Positions 1 to 7,918 of a stretch of 9,507 nt of DNA are shown here, in pieces; position 1 is the stretch's first letter, and the number at the start of each line of letters is the position of its first letter. Both the position numbers and the translations under genes were made by a program. Source of the DNA: Clostridia bacterium (GTDB taxonomy: Bacteria > Bacillota > Clostridia > Oscillospirales > Butyricicoccaceae); contig CAAFJY010000212.1 of assembly GCA_900763355.1 (NCBI GenBank), positions 1-9,507 on the forward strand, read 5' to 3'. A model generated the notes under the pieces. That model searched no databases. It saw only the letters and a list, made by a program, of their open reading frames with translations, and was not told the origin of the DNA.

Positions 1-419
1 AGTATGAAAAAATGGCCGACGCGGTGGAGACCGATGCCGAGACCCTGCGGAAAAATCTCTTTGAGCGGGGCCAGGCCCAGGTCATCATCGGGGAAGCAGC
101 GGGGGAAGCCGTAGGCTTCGCCCTGTATTTCTATAATTTTTCCACCTTCCAGGGGAAGCACGGACTGTATTTGGAGGATCTGTTCATCCGGCCGTAGCAT
201 CGTGGGCGGGGCTATGGCAGCGCCATGCTGGCCTGGCTGGCGCAAAAGGCCCGGGAAGAGGACTGCGGCCGGTTCGAGTGGATCTGTCTCGACTGGAACG
301 CTCCAGCGCTCAAGGTCTATCGGGCCATCGGGGCCGTCCCGCTGGAGGGCTGGACCATCCAGCGGCTCACCGGGGATGCCCTCAGCCGTCTTGCGGAGCA
401 GGCCGGACCGAAAGAATGA
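1..419 (+). pseudogene. GNAT N-acetyltransferase (spermidine/diamine acetyltransferase-like), 5'-truncated by window edge, interrupted by in-frame TAG
   Basis: The reading frame is open from position 3 (Y-E-K-M-A-D...) and its true start lies upstream of the window; the ATG at 12 looks internal, because YEKMAD resembles the family's N-terminal helix. The frame reads through GLYLEDLFIRP, hits TAG at 195-197, then continues in the same frame as HRGRGYGSAMLAWL through RFEWICLDWNAPALKVYRAIGA to TGA at 417-419. Together the halves give the expected GNAT order: the LYLEDLF strand, the R/Q-x-x-G-x-G/A acetyl-CoA loop (RGRGYG), and the DWN-P-A...FY-like C-terminal motif of SSAT-type enzymes, which transfer acetyl from acetyl-CoA to a small amine. 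The TAG sits exactly where relatives usually carry Glu, Gln, Ala or Lys, so one base change (CAG, GAG or AAG to TAG) explains it. Neither half alone would keep a working active site. A recent pseudogene is the likeliest reading; a sequencing error or amber suppression are alternatives. Substrate is not determinable. Confidence 0.8.
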
Positions 420-2193
420 TCTCCCCCTCGCTCCACCGCAGGCTTGTCCGCCGCCGCTCCCCGTCGTCGGGGAGGACCAGGCGGTAAAACACGGTATTTC
501 CCGCCCTCTCCCGGGAAAACTGGGAAAAGAGCCCGGGATTTTCCGGCAAAAGGCTCTCATCCTGGGCACCCAGGGCGAGGGTGAGAGCATCGCCGGTGCG
601 GGTGAGCTGCGCCGCGGCAGGTGCGGAGAGGGCAAAGGTCACGGTGGTCTCGTCCCCCTTTTCCTGCAGGCGGACACCGGTCATCCGGGCAGTTTCTGTC
701 CCGGAGACGGCGGCGGCAGAGCCGGGGGAGAGCTTGAGGAAGAGCATCCCGTGCTTTTCCGCGCAAAAAAGCACCGGCTGGTCCGAGACCCCCGCGTTGT
801 CCGGCTCCAGGGGGAGGGTCCCGCGATAATTGCCCCGGAGATCGGGCCGGAGGGTGCGGTAGCTGTCGCCCCAAAAGGCCGTCACCCGGCTGCCTCGGGG
901 GGCGGTGCAGATTACCTCCAGCCCGGAGCCCGCGGTCAGCGCCGTGCCGGTCTCCGGCGACGTCACCGTGAGGGACCGGGGCCAGGGGGCGGCGGAAGGG
1001 ACCGTTTCTTCCGCAAATGCCGCCAAACAGGGGGTGACCCGCTCACTTTTCAGGGAAGAATAGCGGAAAAATACCGCGCCCAGGGCGTTTTCACTGGCCC
1101 GGATGGCGTCCAGCTGACGGGTGAGCTCCTCCGAACCGTACCAGACCGTGCCGGGCTCGGCGGCCTGAGCCTTGTAGGCGGCGAGACCGATGTAGAGCTT
1201 CACCGGCGTATCCCGCACGGCGTCGCTCCACCAATCCAGCAGGACGGAAAAATCCCCCGCGGCCGCGCCGATCTCCCAATAGATCTGCGGGACCAGGTAG
1301 TCCACCAGCCCCTCCCGCACCCATTTCCGCGAGTCGGCGAACTGGTCAAAATAGGACTGGCTGCCGGTGGTCCCGGCCCCCTGGGGCAGGGACGCGGCGG
1401 TGGCCCAGATCCCGGCAGGGGAGACACCGAAGACCGCGTCGGGGCGAAGAGCATGGGTGAGATCGTGGAGCCGGGCGATGAGCTGATTGACCGCGTCCCG
1501 GCGGAAATCCCCGATGTCCGAAAAATCCGTCCCCAGCCGGGCATAGGTCTCCCCGTCGGCAAAGTCCCCGGAGGGGTAAAAATAATCGTCCAGATGGAGC
1601 CCGTCGATGTCATAGCAGGTGAGGAGCTCCTCTGCCGTTTTGGCGATCTGGTCCCGAACCTCCGGCCGGCCGGGATCGTAGTAGAGACAGCCGTCGGTGT
1701 GGAAAACCACGCAGTCAGAAAGACTTCTGGCCGGGTGGCTTTCGCACAGCTGGGCAAAAGCCTCCTCCCGGGTGGCCGCGGCCTTCCGGGTGAGACGGTA
1801 GGGGTTGATCCAGGCGTGGAGCTGGAGCCCCTTTTCGTGGCACAGGCGGACAAAGCATTCCAGCGGGTCAAAGCCCCCCGACGGGGCCTGGCCCTGGGTC
1901 CCCGTGAGCCAGACGCTCCAGGGGTCGAAATCTGACCGGTAAAAGGCGTCCCCCGCGGGGCGCACCTGGAGAAAAACGGCGTTGAAGCCCCAACTTTTGG
2001 CCTGGTCCACGATGGCCCTGGCCTGGGCCTCCAGCTCCCCGGCGGAGAGACCGGAGGCCGAGGGATAATCCAGCTGATAGACGGTGCTCACCCACACGCC
2101 CCGGAGCTCCAGCTCTCCCGCCTGGGCGGGAAACAGCAGCATTCCGGGCAGAAGCACCAAAAGAAACAGGAGTTTTTGCAGCAGTTTTTTCAT
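382..2193 (-). CDS. Secreted GHL10/DUF187-family glycosyl-hydrolase-like protein
   Basis: This is a 603-residue protein with a classic signal peptide: M-K-K, a Leu-rich core at residues 4-21, and a likely cut after PAQA near residue 25. No lipobox cysteine is seen. The mature protein opens with ELRGVWVSTV and carries the GHL10 (glycosyl-hydrolase-like 10, formerly DUF187; YngK-type) blocks of a TIM barrel: FLQVRPAGDAFY around 74-85, HAWINPYR 126-133, DGLHLDDYFYP 197-207, FGVSPAGIW 255-263 and PQIYWE 302-307. The acidic residues of the LDDYF block are candidate catalytic residues. The last roughly 230 residues are beta-rich and possibly Ig-like then AMIN-like; I am unsure of these. The family is thought to act on cell-wall or other polysaccharides, but substrates are largely unproven. 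The start at 2193 is chosen over an in-frame ATG at 2238 because a GGAGG lies 6 nt upstream and the signal peptide begins there. The gene converges on the acetyltransferase and shares 38 bp with its 3' end. Confidence 0.88.
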   Translation of the reverse strand: MKKLLQKLLFLLVLLPGMLLFPAQAGELELRGVWVSTVYQLDYPSASGLSAGELEAQARAIVDQAKSWGFNAVFLQVRPAGDAFYRSDFDPWSVWLTGTQGQAPSGGFDPLECFVRLCHEKGLQLHAWINPYRLTRKAAATREEAFAQLCESHPARSLSDCVVFHTDGCLYYDPGRPEVRDQIAKTAEELLTCYDIDGLHLDDYFYPSGDFADGETYARLGTDFSDIGDFRRDAVNQLIARLHDLTHALRPDAVFGVSPAGIWATAASLPQGAGTTGSQSYFDQFADSRKWVREGLVDYLVPQIYWEIGAAAGDFSVLLDWWSDAVRDTPVKLYIGLAAYKAQAAEPGTVWYGSEELTRQLDAIRASENALGAVFFRYSSLKSERVTPCLAAFAEETVPSAAPWPRSLTVTSPETGTALTAGSGLEVICTAPRGSRVTAFWGDSYRTLRPDLRGNYRGTLPLEPDNAGVSDQPVLFCAEKHGMLFLKLSPGSAAAVSGTETARMTGVRLQEKGDETTVTFALSAPAAAQLTRTGDALTLALGAQDESLLPENPGLFSQFSRERAGNTVFYRLVLPDDGERRRTSLRWSEGEIILSVRPAPQDG

Positions 2194-2240
2194 ACACGAC
2201 CTCCATGGAGAGTAAAACGAGAAAGAAAGGGGAATCACGG
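2194..2240. other. 47-bp divergent start region between the GHL10 gene and radC
   Basis: Two divergent genes start from this short gap, which holds both ribosome binding sites: GGAGG at 2200-2204 for the minus gene and an AAAGGGGA-type site at about 2226-2233 for the plus gene. I see no convincing -35/-10 pair on either strand inside it. Promoters for each gene must therefore overlap the other gene's leader or coding sequence, or be degenerate. Confidence 0.55.
2200..2204 (-). promoter_or_regulatory. Ribosome binding site deciding the GHL10 gene start
   Basis: On the minus strand GGAGG is followed by 6 nt and then ATG at 2193-2191. This places the start at the MKK signal peptide rather than 15 codons upstream. 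Confidence 0.85.
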
Positions 2241-2912
2241 ATGGGAGTCCACGACGGACACCGGCAGCGGCTCATCGCACGCTTTTTGGAAGAGGGGCTG
2301 GACAGCTTCGAGGAGCACAATGTGCTGGAGCTGCTGCTCTTTTATTCCATTCCCCGGCGGGACACCAACGTGCTGGCCCACCGGCTCATCGATGCCTTCG
2401 GCAGCCTGGCGGGGGTGCTGGAAGCGCCCTACAGCGAGCTTCTGCAGATCGAGGGGGTGGGGGAGAACACCGCAGCCCTCATCAAGCTCATGCCGGAGAT
2501 GGCCCGGGCCTATCTCAGCCGGGAGCGGGAGGAGATCTGTCTCGATTCCACCGAAAAGGCGGGGCGGTATCTCCTGCCCCGGTTCATCGGGCGGCGGGAG
2601 GAGACGGTGTTCCTGGTGTGCGTGGACGCCAAATGCCGGGTGCTGTCCTGCGGGATGCTCCACCGGGGGAGCGTCAACGCCTCCGAGGTCAATCTCCGCA
2701 AGATCATCGCCGCGGCCCTCAATTACGACGCGGCGGGAGTCATCCTGGCCCACAACCATCCCGGCGGCGTGGCCCTGCCCTCGCCGGAGGATCTGGACAC
2801 CACCCGGCGGGTGCGCAGCGTGCTGGAAGCCATGGGCGTTCAGCTCATGGACCACATCATCGTGGCCGACGGGGACTATGTCTCCCTGGCGGACAGCGGG
2901 CAGCTGGGGTGA
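2241..2912 (+). CDS. radC: RadC family protein (JAB/MPN+ domain, UPF0758)
   Basis: This is a 223-residue RadC with the usual two parts. An N-terminal helix-hairpin-helix-like segment (IEGVGENTAALIK, about residues 70-82) follows the family opening HDGHRQRL. A C-terminal JAB/MPN+ metalloprotease-fold domain carries H-N-H-P-G-G at 171-176 and then S181 and D184, which fits the HxH-x7-S-x2-D zinc-binding signature; the upstream acidic partner is probably in the NASEVNLRK segment. RadC was once called a DNA-repair protein from an E. coli allele later reassigned, and its biochemical role is unsettled. The start at 2241 is chosen because an AAAGGGGA site lies 8 nt upstream and MGVHDGHR matches the family start; the ATG at 2205 has no ribosome binding site. 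It lies upstream of uvrB but is separated from it by a terminator and a new promoter, so it is probably not part of that operon. Confidence 0.93.
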   Translation: MGVHDGHRQRLIARFLEEGLDSFEEHNVLELLLFYSIPRRDTNVLAHRLIDAFGSLAGVLEAPYSELLQIEGVGENTAALIKLMPEMARAYLSREREEICLDSTEKAGRYLLPRFIGRREETVFLVCVDAKCRVLSCGMLHRGSVNASEVNLRKIIAAALNYDAAGVILAHNHPGGVALPSPEDLDTTRRVRSVLEAMGVQLMDHIIVADGDYVSLADSGQLG

Positions 2913-2925
2913 GCTTTTTGCGGCG

Positions 2926-2955
2926 GACGGGCGGCAGGGGCCGCCTGTTTTTCTT
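2926..2955 (+). terminator. Intrinsic terminator of radC
   Basis: GGCGGC (2930-2935), tetraloop AGGG and GCCGCC (2940-2945) form a 6-bp GC stem. Adjacent weaker pairs extend it to about 10 bp, and it is followed by GTTTTTCTT. It begins 13 nt after the radC stop. Its T-tract abuts the -35 of the next promoter. Confidence 0.85.
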
Positions 2956-2982
2956 GCAATAGAACGCGCGTTCTGCTATAAT
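2954..2982 (+). promoter_or_regulatory. Sigma-A-type promoter of uvrBA
   Basis: TTGCAA at 2954-2959 and a perfect TATAAT at 2977-2982 are separated by exactly 17 bp. The predicted transcription start is near 2989, giving a leader of about 55 nt before uvrB. The spacer contains a LexA box, so the promoter is expected to be blocked when LexA is bound. Confidence 0.9.
2961..2974. promoter_or_regulatory. LexA (SOS/DinR) operator in the uvrB promoter spacer
   Basis: AGAACGCGCGTTCT is a perfect 14-bp palindrome whose core, GAAC-GCGC-GTTC at 2962-2973, matches the Gram-positive LexA consensus GAAC-N4-GTTC. It lies wholly between the -35 and -10 of the uvrB promoter, a position that would block RNA polymerase. 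uvrB and uvrA are known LexA targets in Bacillus, so site, position and downstream gene agree. Confidence 0.9.
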
Positions 2983-3002
2983 AGAAGCAAATCGGGCGCT
3001 TT

Positions 3003-3019
3003 TTCGCAGAAATTGCGAA
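3003..3019 (+). promoter_or_regulatory. Small hairpin in the uvrB leader
   Basis: TTCGCA and TGCGAA pair across a 5-nt loop (GAAAT) in the predicted 5' leader of uvrB, about 25 nt upstream of the start codon. It lacks a following T-tract, so it is not a terminator. It could affect mRNA stability or be chance. Confidence 0.35.
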
Positions 3020-3043
3020 TATTTTCCGAAAGCAGGTGACACG

Positions 3044-5041
3044 ATGCCGGAATTTCGGCTCAAAAGCGACTATCAGCCCGCCGGCGGTCAGCCGGCGGCC
3101 ATCGAAGCCCTCACCCGGGGCGTCAAACTGGGGATGGAGGAGCAGACCATGCTGGGGGTCACCGGCGCGGGCAAGACCTTTGTCATGGCCAACGTCATCC
3201 AGAACCTCCAGCGGCCCACCCTGGTCCTCACCCACAACAAGACCCTGGCGGCCCAGCTCTGCTCGGAGTTCCGGGAGTTTTTCCCGGACAACGCGGTGGA
3301 GTTTTTCGTCAGTTACTATGATTATTATCAGCCGGAGGCGTATATTCCCTCCACCGACACCTATATCGAAAAAGATTCCGACGTCAACGCCGAGCTGGAC
3401 CGGCTGCGCCACAGCGCCACCTCCAGTCTGTTCGAGCGGCGGGACGTGATCATCGTGGCCAGCGTGTCCTGCATCTATTCTCTGGGCAACCCCATCGATT
3501 ATGCCAACATGGTGATCTCCCTTCGGGTGGGGCAGACCCGGGACAGGGACGCTTTGTGCGCCAAGCTGGTGGAGCTGCAGTATCAGCGCAACGACCTGGC
3601 CTTTGAGCGCAATCGCTTCCGGGTGCGGGGGGATACCCTGGAGATCCGCCTGGCCTATACCGACGAATACGCCATCCGGGTGGAGTTTTTCGGGGACGAG
3701 ATCGACCGCATCTCCGAGATCCATCCCGTCACCGGGGCCCCCATCCGGCTCATCGACCATGTGGCCATCTACCCTGCCTCCCATTATGTCACACCCCGGG
3801 ACAAAATGGAAGAGGCCCTGAAGGATATCGAAGCCGAAATGGAGGAGCGGGTCCGCTTTTTCGAACAAGAGGGCAAGCTCATCGAGGCCCAGCGCATCCG
3901 CCAGCGGACGGAATATGACATGGAGATGCTGCGGGAGATCGGCTTCTGCTCCGGGATCGAGAACTACAGCCGGGTCATGTCCCGCCGGGCCCCCGGGTCG
4001 GCCCCCTATACCCTGCTGGATTATTTTCCTAAGGATTATCTCATGTTCATCGACGAGTCCCACGTCATGCTGCCCCAGCTGCGGGCCATGTACCACGGGG
4101 ACCGGGCCCGGAAGGAGATGCTGGTCAACTACGGCTTCCGCCTGCCCTCGGCCTTTGACAACCGTCCCCTGAGCTTCGAGGAGTTCACCCAGCGCATCAA
4201 CCAGGTGGTCTATGTTTCGGCCACCCCGGGAGAATACGAGCGCTCCCGCTCCGGGCAGATCGTGGAGCAGATCATCCGCCCCACCGGCCTTCTCGACCCG
4301 GAGGTGGAGGTCCGTTCCATGACCGACCAGGTGGAGGATCTCATCGCCGAGATCCAGGAACGGGGCGCGCGGAACGAGCGGGTGCTGGTGACCACCCTCA
4401 CCAAGCGCCTGGCGGAGGAGCTCACCGACTATCTCTCCAAGCGGGGGATCAAGGTGAAATATATGCACCACGACATCGACACCATCGAGCGCATGACCCT
4501 CCTGCGGGATCTCCGTCTGGGGGAGTTCCAGGTGCTGGTGGGCATCAACCTTCTGCGGGAGGGGCTGGACCTGCCGGAGGTCTCCCTGGTGGCGGTGCTG
4601 GACGCCGACAAGGAGGGCTTCCTCCGGTCGGAGACCTCGCTCATCCAGACCATCGGCCGGGCGGCGCGGAACGCCAACGGAAAGGTCATCCTCTATGCCG
4701 ACTCCATCACTCCCTCCATGCGGGCGGCCATGGACGAAACGGCCCGCCGGCGCAAGGTCCAGCGGGAGTACAACGAGGCCCACGGCATCGTCCCCAAGAC
4801 GGTGTTCAAGGGGGTGCGGGACATCATCGAGATCTCCCACGACACCTCGGCCAAGCTCCCCTCCGCCAGCCGGAAAAAGCTCACCCTCTCCAGCATGGAG
4901 GACGAGATCGCCCGCCTGGAGCGCCAGATGCGGGAGGCTTCCAAAATGCTGGAATTCGAATATGCCGCCGTCCTCCGGGACCAGATCCGCGACCTGCGGA
5001 AGGCTCTGGAAGAGGCCAGAAAAACCAAAAAGGACCGGTAA
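3044..5041 (+). CDS. uvrB: UvrABC excinuclease subunit B
   Basis: UvrB is the damage-verifying helicase-like subunit of nucleotide excision repair: it is loaded on DNA by UvrA, then recruits UvrC for dual incision. The protein has 665 residues, normal for the family. Visible are the Walker A GVTGAGKT at 38-45, the YYDYYQPEAYIP beta-hairpin from about 91 that threads between DNA strands, the DESH box at 337-340, the motif V/VI region (GINLLREGLDLPE, then QTIGRAARN), and a C-terminal UVR coiled-coil motif at about 618-653 that contacts UvrA and UvrC. The GAG in the P-loop, where E. coli has GSG, is at a tolerant position. AGGTG sits 5 nt before the ATG. The gene follows the LexA-boxed promoter and leads into uvrA after 9 nt, so the pair is one SOS-controlled operon. 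Confidence 0.98.
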   Translation: MPEFRLKSDYQPAGGQPAAIEALTRGVKLGMEEQTMLGVTGAGKTFVMANVIQNLQRPTLVLTHNKTLAAQLCSEFREFFPDNAVEFFVSYYDYYQPEAYIPSTDTYIEKDSDVNAELDRLRHSATSSLFERRDVIIVASVSCIYSLGNPIDYANMVISLRVGQTRDRDALCAKLVELQYQRNDLAFERNRFRVRGDTLEIRLAYTDEYAIRVEFFGDEIDRISEIHPVTGAPIRLIDHVAIYPASHYVTPRDKMEEALKDIEAEMEERVRFFEQEGKLIEAQRIRQRTEYDMEMLREIGFCSGIENYSRVMSRRAPGSAPYTLLDYFPKDYLMFIDESHVMLPQLRAMYHGDRARKEMLVNYGFRLPSAFDNRPLSFEEFTQRINQVVYVSATPGEYERSRSGQIVEQIIRPTGLLDPEVEVRSMTDQVEDLIAEIQERGARNERVLVTTLTKRLAEELTDYLSKRGIKVKYMHHDIDTIERMTLLRDLRLGEFQVLVGINLLREGLDLPEVSLVAVLDADKEGFLRSETSLIQTIGRAARNANGKVILYADSITPSMRAAMDETARRRKVQREYNEAHGIVPKTVFKGVRDIIEISHDTSAKLPSASRKKLTLSSMEDEIARLERQMREASKMLEFEYAAVLRDQIRDLRKALEEARKTKKDR

Positions 5042-5050
5042 TCATCCTCT

Positions 5051-7915
5051 ATGCGAGATTCGATCGTTATCAAGGGCGCCCGGGTCCACAACCTGAAAAA
5101 TGTGGATGTGGAGATCCGGCGCAACACCCTCACCGTCATCACAGGCATCTCCGGCAGCGGCAAGAGCAGCCTGGCCTTTGACACCATCTATGCCGAGGGG
5201 CAGCGGCGGTATGTGGAGTCCCTCTCCAGCTATGCCCGGATGTTCCTGGGCCAGATGGAAAAGCCCGACGTGGACTCCATCGACGGCCTGTCCCCGGCCA
5301 TCTCCATCGACCAGAAGACCACCTCCAAGAACCCCCGCTCTACCGTGGGGACGGTGACGGAGATCTATGACTATCTCCGCCTGCTGTGGGCGCGCATTGG
5401 CATCCCTCACTGCCCCAAGTGCGGGAAGGAGATCCGCCAGCAGAGCGTGGACCAGATCATCGACCAGCTCCTGGCGCTCCCCCAGGGGTCGAAAATGCAG
5501 ATCCTGGCCCCCGTCATCCGCGGGCGGAAGGGGGAATATCAAAAGGTCTTTGAAGACGCCCGGAAGAGCGGCTATTCCCGCGTCCGGGTGGACGGCAGCA
5601 TCTATGACCTGTCGGAAGACATCAAGCTGGACAAAAACAAAAAGCACAGCATCGAGATCGTGGTGGACCGCCTGGTGGTCAAGCCGGAGATCGCGCGGCG
5701 GCTCACCGACTCGGTGGAGACGGCGGCCCGCCTGTCCGGCGGCCTGGTGGTGGTCGATCGGATGGGGGAGGGGGAGCTCACCTTTTCCCAGAACTATGCC
5801 TGTCCCGACTGCGGCATCTCCCTGGAGGAGCTCACCCCCCGGATGTTCTCCTTCAACAACCCCTATGGGGCCTGCCCCACCTGCGGCGGCCTGGGGATGA
5901 AGCTGGAGATCGACCCCGATCGCATCATTCCCAACGATCAGCTTTCTCTCAACCAGGGGGCCATCCAGGCCCCGGGCTTCACCACCCTGGACGAAAAGAG
6001 CATTTCCCGCACCTATATGCGGGCCATGAGCGAAAAATATGGTTTTTCCCTGGACACTCCATGGAAGGATCTCCCCCGGGACGCCCGGAAAAAGATCCTC
6101 TACGGCACGGGGACCGACGCGCTGGACGTACGCTTTTCCTGGGAAGGAAATCAGAAAAAGCCCCGGCCCTTTGAGGGCATCGTCAACAACCTCATGCGCC
6201 GATATACCGAGGGTTACAGCACCCAAAACGCCAAGGAAGAGATCGAGGAGTGCATGAGCGCCGTTCCCTGCGCCGACTGCGGCGGCCGCCGGCTGAAAAA
6301 GGAGATGCTGGCGGTGACGGTGGGGGGCATCAGCATCGCCCAGTTCACCGAAAAATCGGTCACCGATGCTCTCCGCTTTGTGGAAGGGCTGGAACTCAGC
6401 GAAAAAGAGCACCAGATCGCCGACCTGATTCTCAAGGAGATCCGCACCCGGCTGACCTTTTTGAAAAATGTCGGGCTGGAATACCTTACCCTGGCCCGGA
6501 GCAGCAGCAGCCTTTCCGGTGGGGAGAGCCAGCGCATCCGCCTGGCGACCCAGATCGGCTCGGCGCTTATGGGTGTGCTCTATGTGCTGGACGAGCCCTC
6601 CATCGGGCTTCACCAGCGGGACAATGACAAGCTGCTGGCCACGCTGAAGGGGCTGCGGGACCTGGGCAACACCCTCATCGTGGTGGAGCACGACGAGGAC
6701 ACCATGCTGGCCGCCGACGACATCATCGACGTGGGCCCCGGGGCGGGGGTCAACGGCGGACGCATCATCGCCACCGGCCCGGCCCAGGAGATCATGAAAA
6801 ATCCCGCGTCCCTCACAGGGCAATATCTCTCCGGGGCAAAGCGCATTCCCCTGCCCGCCGTGCGGCGGCCGGGGAACGGTCACAGCATCACCATCCGCGG
6901 GGCGGCGGAAAACAACCTCCGGCACATCGATGCCAGCATCCCCCTGGGGACGCTGACGGTGGTCACCGGCGTTTCCGGCAGCGGGAAGAGCAGCCTCATC
7001 AACGAGATCCTCTACAAGTCTCTGGCGGCCCAGCTCAACGGGGCCCGCACCCGGGCAGGGAAGCACGACGGCATCGACGGCCTGGACCAGCTGGACAAGG
7101 TCATCGCCATCGATCAGAGCCCCATCGGCCGCACCCCCCGGTCCAATCCCGCCACCTATACCGGCCTGTTCGGGGATATCCGCCAGCTCTTTTCTACCAC
7201 CCAGGATGCCAAGGCGCGGGGCTACGGCCCGGGGCGGTTCTCCTTCAACGTCCGTGGCGGTCGGTGTGAAGCCTGCGGCGGCGACGGCCTGCTCAAGATC
7301 GAGATGCACTTTCTTCCCGACATTTATGTCCCCTGTGACGTGTGCAAGGGCAAGCGCTACAACCGGGAGACCCTGGAGGTCCGCTACAAGGGGAAAAATA
7401 TCTACGAGGTCCTGGACATGACGGTGGCGGAGGCGCTGACCTTCTTCGAAGCCCTCCCCCGGCTGAAGAAAAAGCTCCAGACCCTCAGCGACGTGGGGCT
7501 GTCCTATGTCAAGCTTGGGCAGTCATCCACCACCCTCTCCGGCGGCGAGGCCCAGCGGGTCAAGCTGGCCACCGAGCTGGCCCGGCGGGCCACGGGGAGA
7601 ACCATTTATATCCTGGACGAACCCACCACCGGCCTCCATTCCGACGATGTGGACAAGCTCATTCAGGTGCTTCAAAAGCTGGTGGAGGCGGGGAATACCG
7701 TGGTGGTCATCGAGCACAATCTGGATGTCATCAAAACGGCGGACTATATCCTGGACCTGGGGCCCGAGGGGGGCGACAAGGGCGGGACCATCGTCGCCCA
7801 GGGCACCCCGGAGGAGGTGGCCGAGGCCCCAGGCTCCTATACGGGCGTCTATCTCAAGCGCATCCTGGAGCGGGACCGGGCGCGGGAAGCCGCCGCGGCC
7901 GGGACAGAGGAATGA
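5051..7915 (+). CDS. uvrA: UvrABC excinuclease subunit A
   Basis: UvrA is the dimeric ABC-type ATPase that finds helix-distorting DNA lesions and hands them to UvrB. The protein has 954 residues, full length for the family, with two nucleotide-binding modules. Module one has Walker A GISGSGKS at 32-39, a C4 zinc module (C251, C254, C275, C278), ABC signature LSGGESQR at 488-495 and Walker B LYVLDEPSIGLH just after. Module two has Walker A GVSGSGKS at 640-647, a zinc finger with C739, C742, C762 and C765, signature LSGGEAQR at 829-836, and Walker B ILDEPTTGLH. All key residues are present. Only 9 nt separate it from the uvrB stop and no good ribosome binding site is visible there, which suggests translational coupling to uvrB. 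The start MRDSIVIKGARVHNLKN matches the family opening. An intrinsic terminator follows immediately. Confidence 0.98.
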   Translation: MRDSIVIKGARVHNLKNVDVEIRRNTLTVITGISGSGKSSLAFDTIYAEGQRRYVESLSSYARMFLGQMEKPDVDSIDGLSPAISIDQKTTSKNPRSTVGTVTEIYDYLRLLWARIGIPHCPKCGKEIRQQSVDQIIDQLLALPQGSKMQILAPVIRGRKGEYQKVFEDARKSGYSRVRVDGSIYDLSEDIKLDKNKKHSIEIVVDRLVVKPEIARRLTDSVETAARLSGGLVVVDRMGEGELTFSQNYACPDCGISLEELTPRMFSFNNPYGACPTCGGLGMKLEIDPDRIIPNDQLSLNQGAIQAPGFTTLDEKSISRTYMRAMSEKYGFSLDTPWKDLPRDARKKILYGTGTDALDVRFSWEGNQKKPRPFEGIVNNLMRRYTEGYSTQNAKEEIEECMSAVPCADCGGRRLKKEMLAVTVGGISIAQFTEKSVTDALRFVEGLELSEKEHQIADLILKEIRTRLTFLKNVGLEYLTLARSSSSLSGGESQRIRLATQIGSALMGVLYVLDEPSIGLHQRDNDKLLATLKGLRDLGNTLIVVEHDEDTMLAADDIIDVGPGAGVNGGRIIATGPAQEIMKNPASLTGQYLSGAKRIPLPAVRRPGNGHSITIRGAAENNLRHIDASIPLGTLTVVTGVSGSGKSSLINEILYKSLAAQLNGARTRAGKHDGIDGLDQLDKVIAIDQSPIGRTPRSNPATYTGLFGDIRQLFSTTQDAKARGYGPGRFSFNVRGGRCEACGGDGLLKIEMHFLPDIYVPCDVCKGKRYNRETLEVRYKGKNIYEVLDMTVAEALTFFEALPRLKKKLQTLSDVGLSYVKLGQSSTTLSGGEAQRVKLATELARRATGRTIYILDEPTTGLHSDDVDKLIQVLQKLVEAGNTVVVIEHNLDVIKTADYILDLGPEGGDKGGTIVAQGTPEEVAEAPGSYTGVYLKRILERDRAREAAAAGTEE

Positions 7916-7918
7916 TCG

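Noticed and set aside
225..419. Independent small gene starting at ATG 225
   Set aside because: It is the in-frame continuation of the interrupted acetyltransferase. It lacks the acetyl-CoA loop and has no clear ribosome binding site.
202..1935. Long plus-strand open frame (577 codons) opposite the GHL10 gene
   Set aside because: Its translation is low-complexity Gly/Pro/Arg-rich with no recognisable domain. It is an antisense shadow expected from GC-ending codons of the real minus-strand gene.
2205..2240. Upstream ATG (2205) as the radC start
   Set aside because: No ribosome binding site precedes it, and the extra 12 residues (Lys/Arg-rich) are not typical of RadC, whereas 2241 has AAAGGGGA at 8 nt.
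2876..4840. Long minus-strand open frame (654 codons) opposite uvrB
   Set aside because: The uvrB protein on the plus strand has every family motif. The antisense frame is rich in His/Gly/Asp/Leu and resembles nothing known, and it runs across a terminator, promoter and radC.
5042..7309. Long minus-strand open frame (755 codons) opposite uvrA
   Set aside because: Same reasoning: it is an antisense shadow of uvrA with biased composition, no motif and no ribosome binding site of note.
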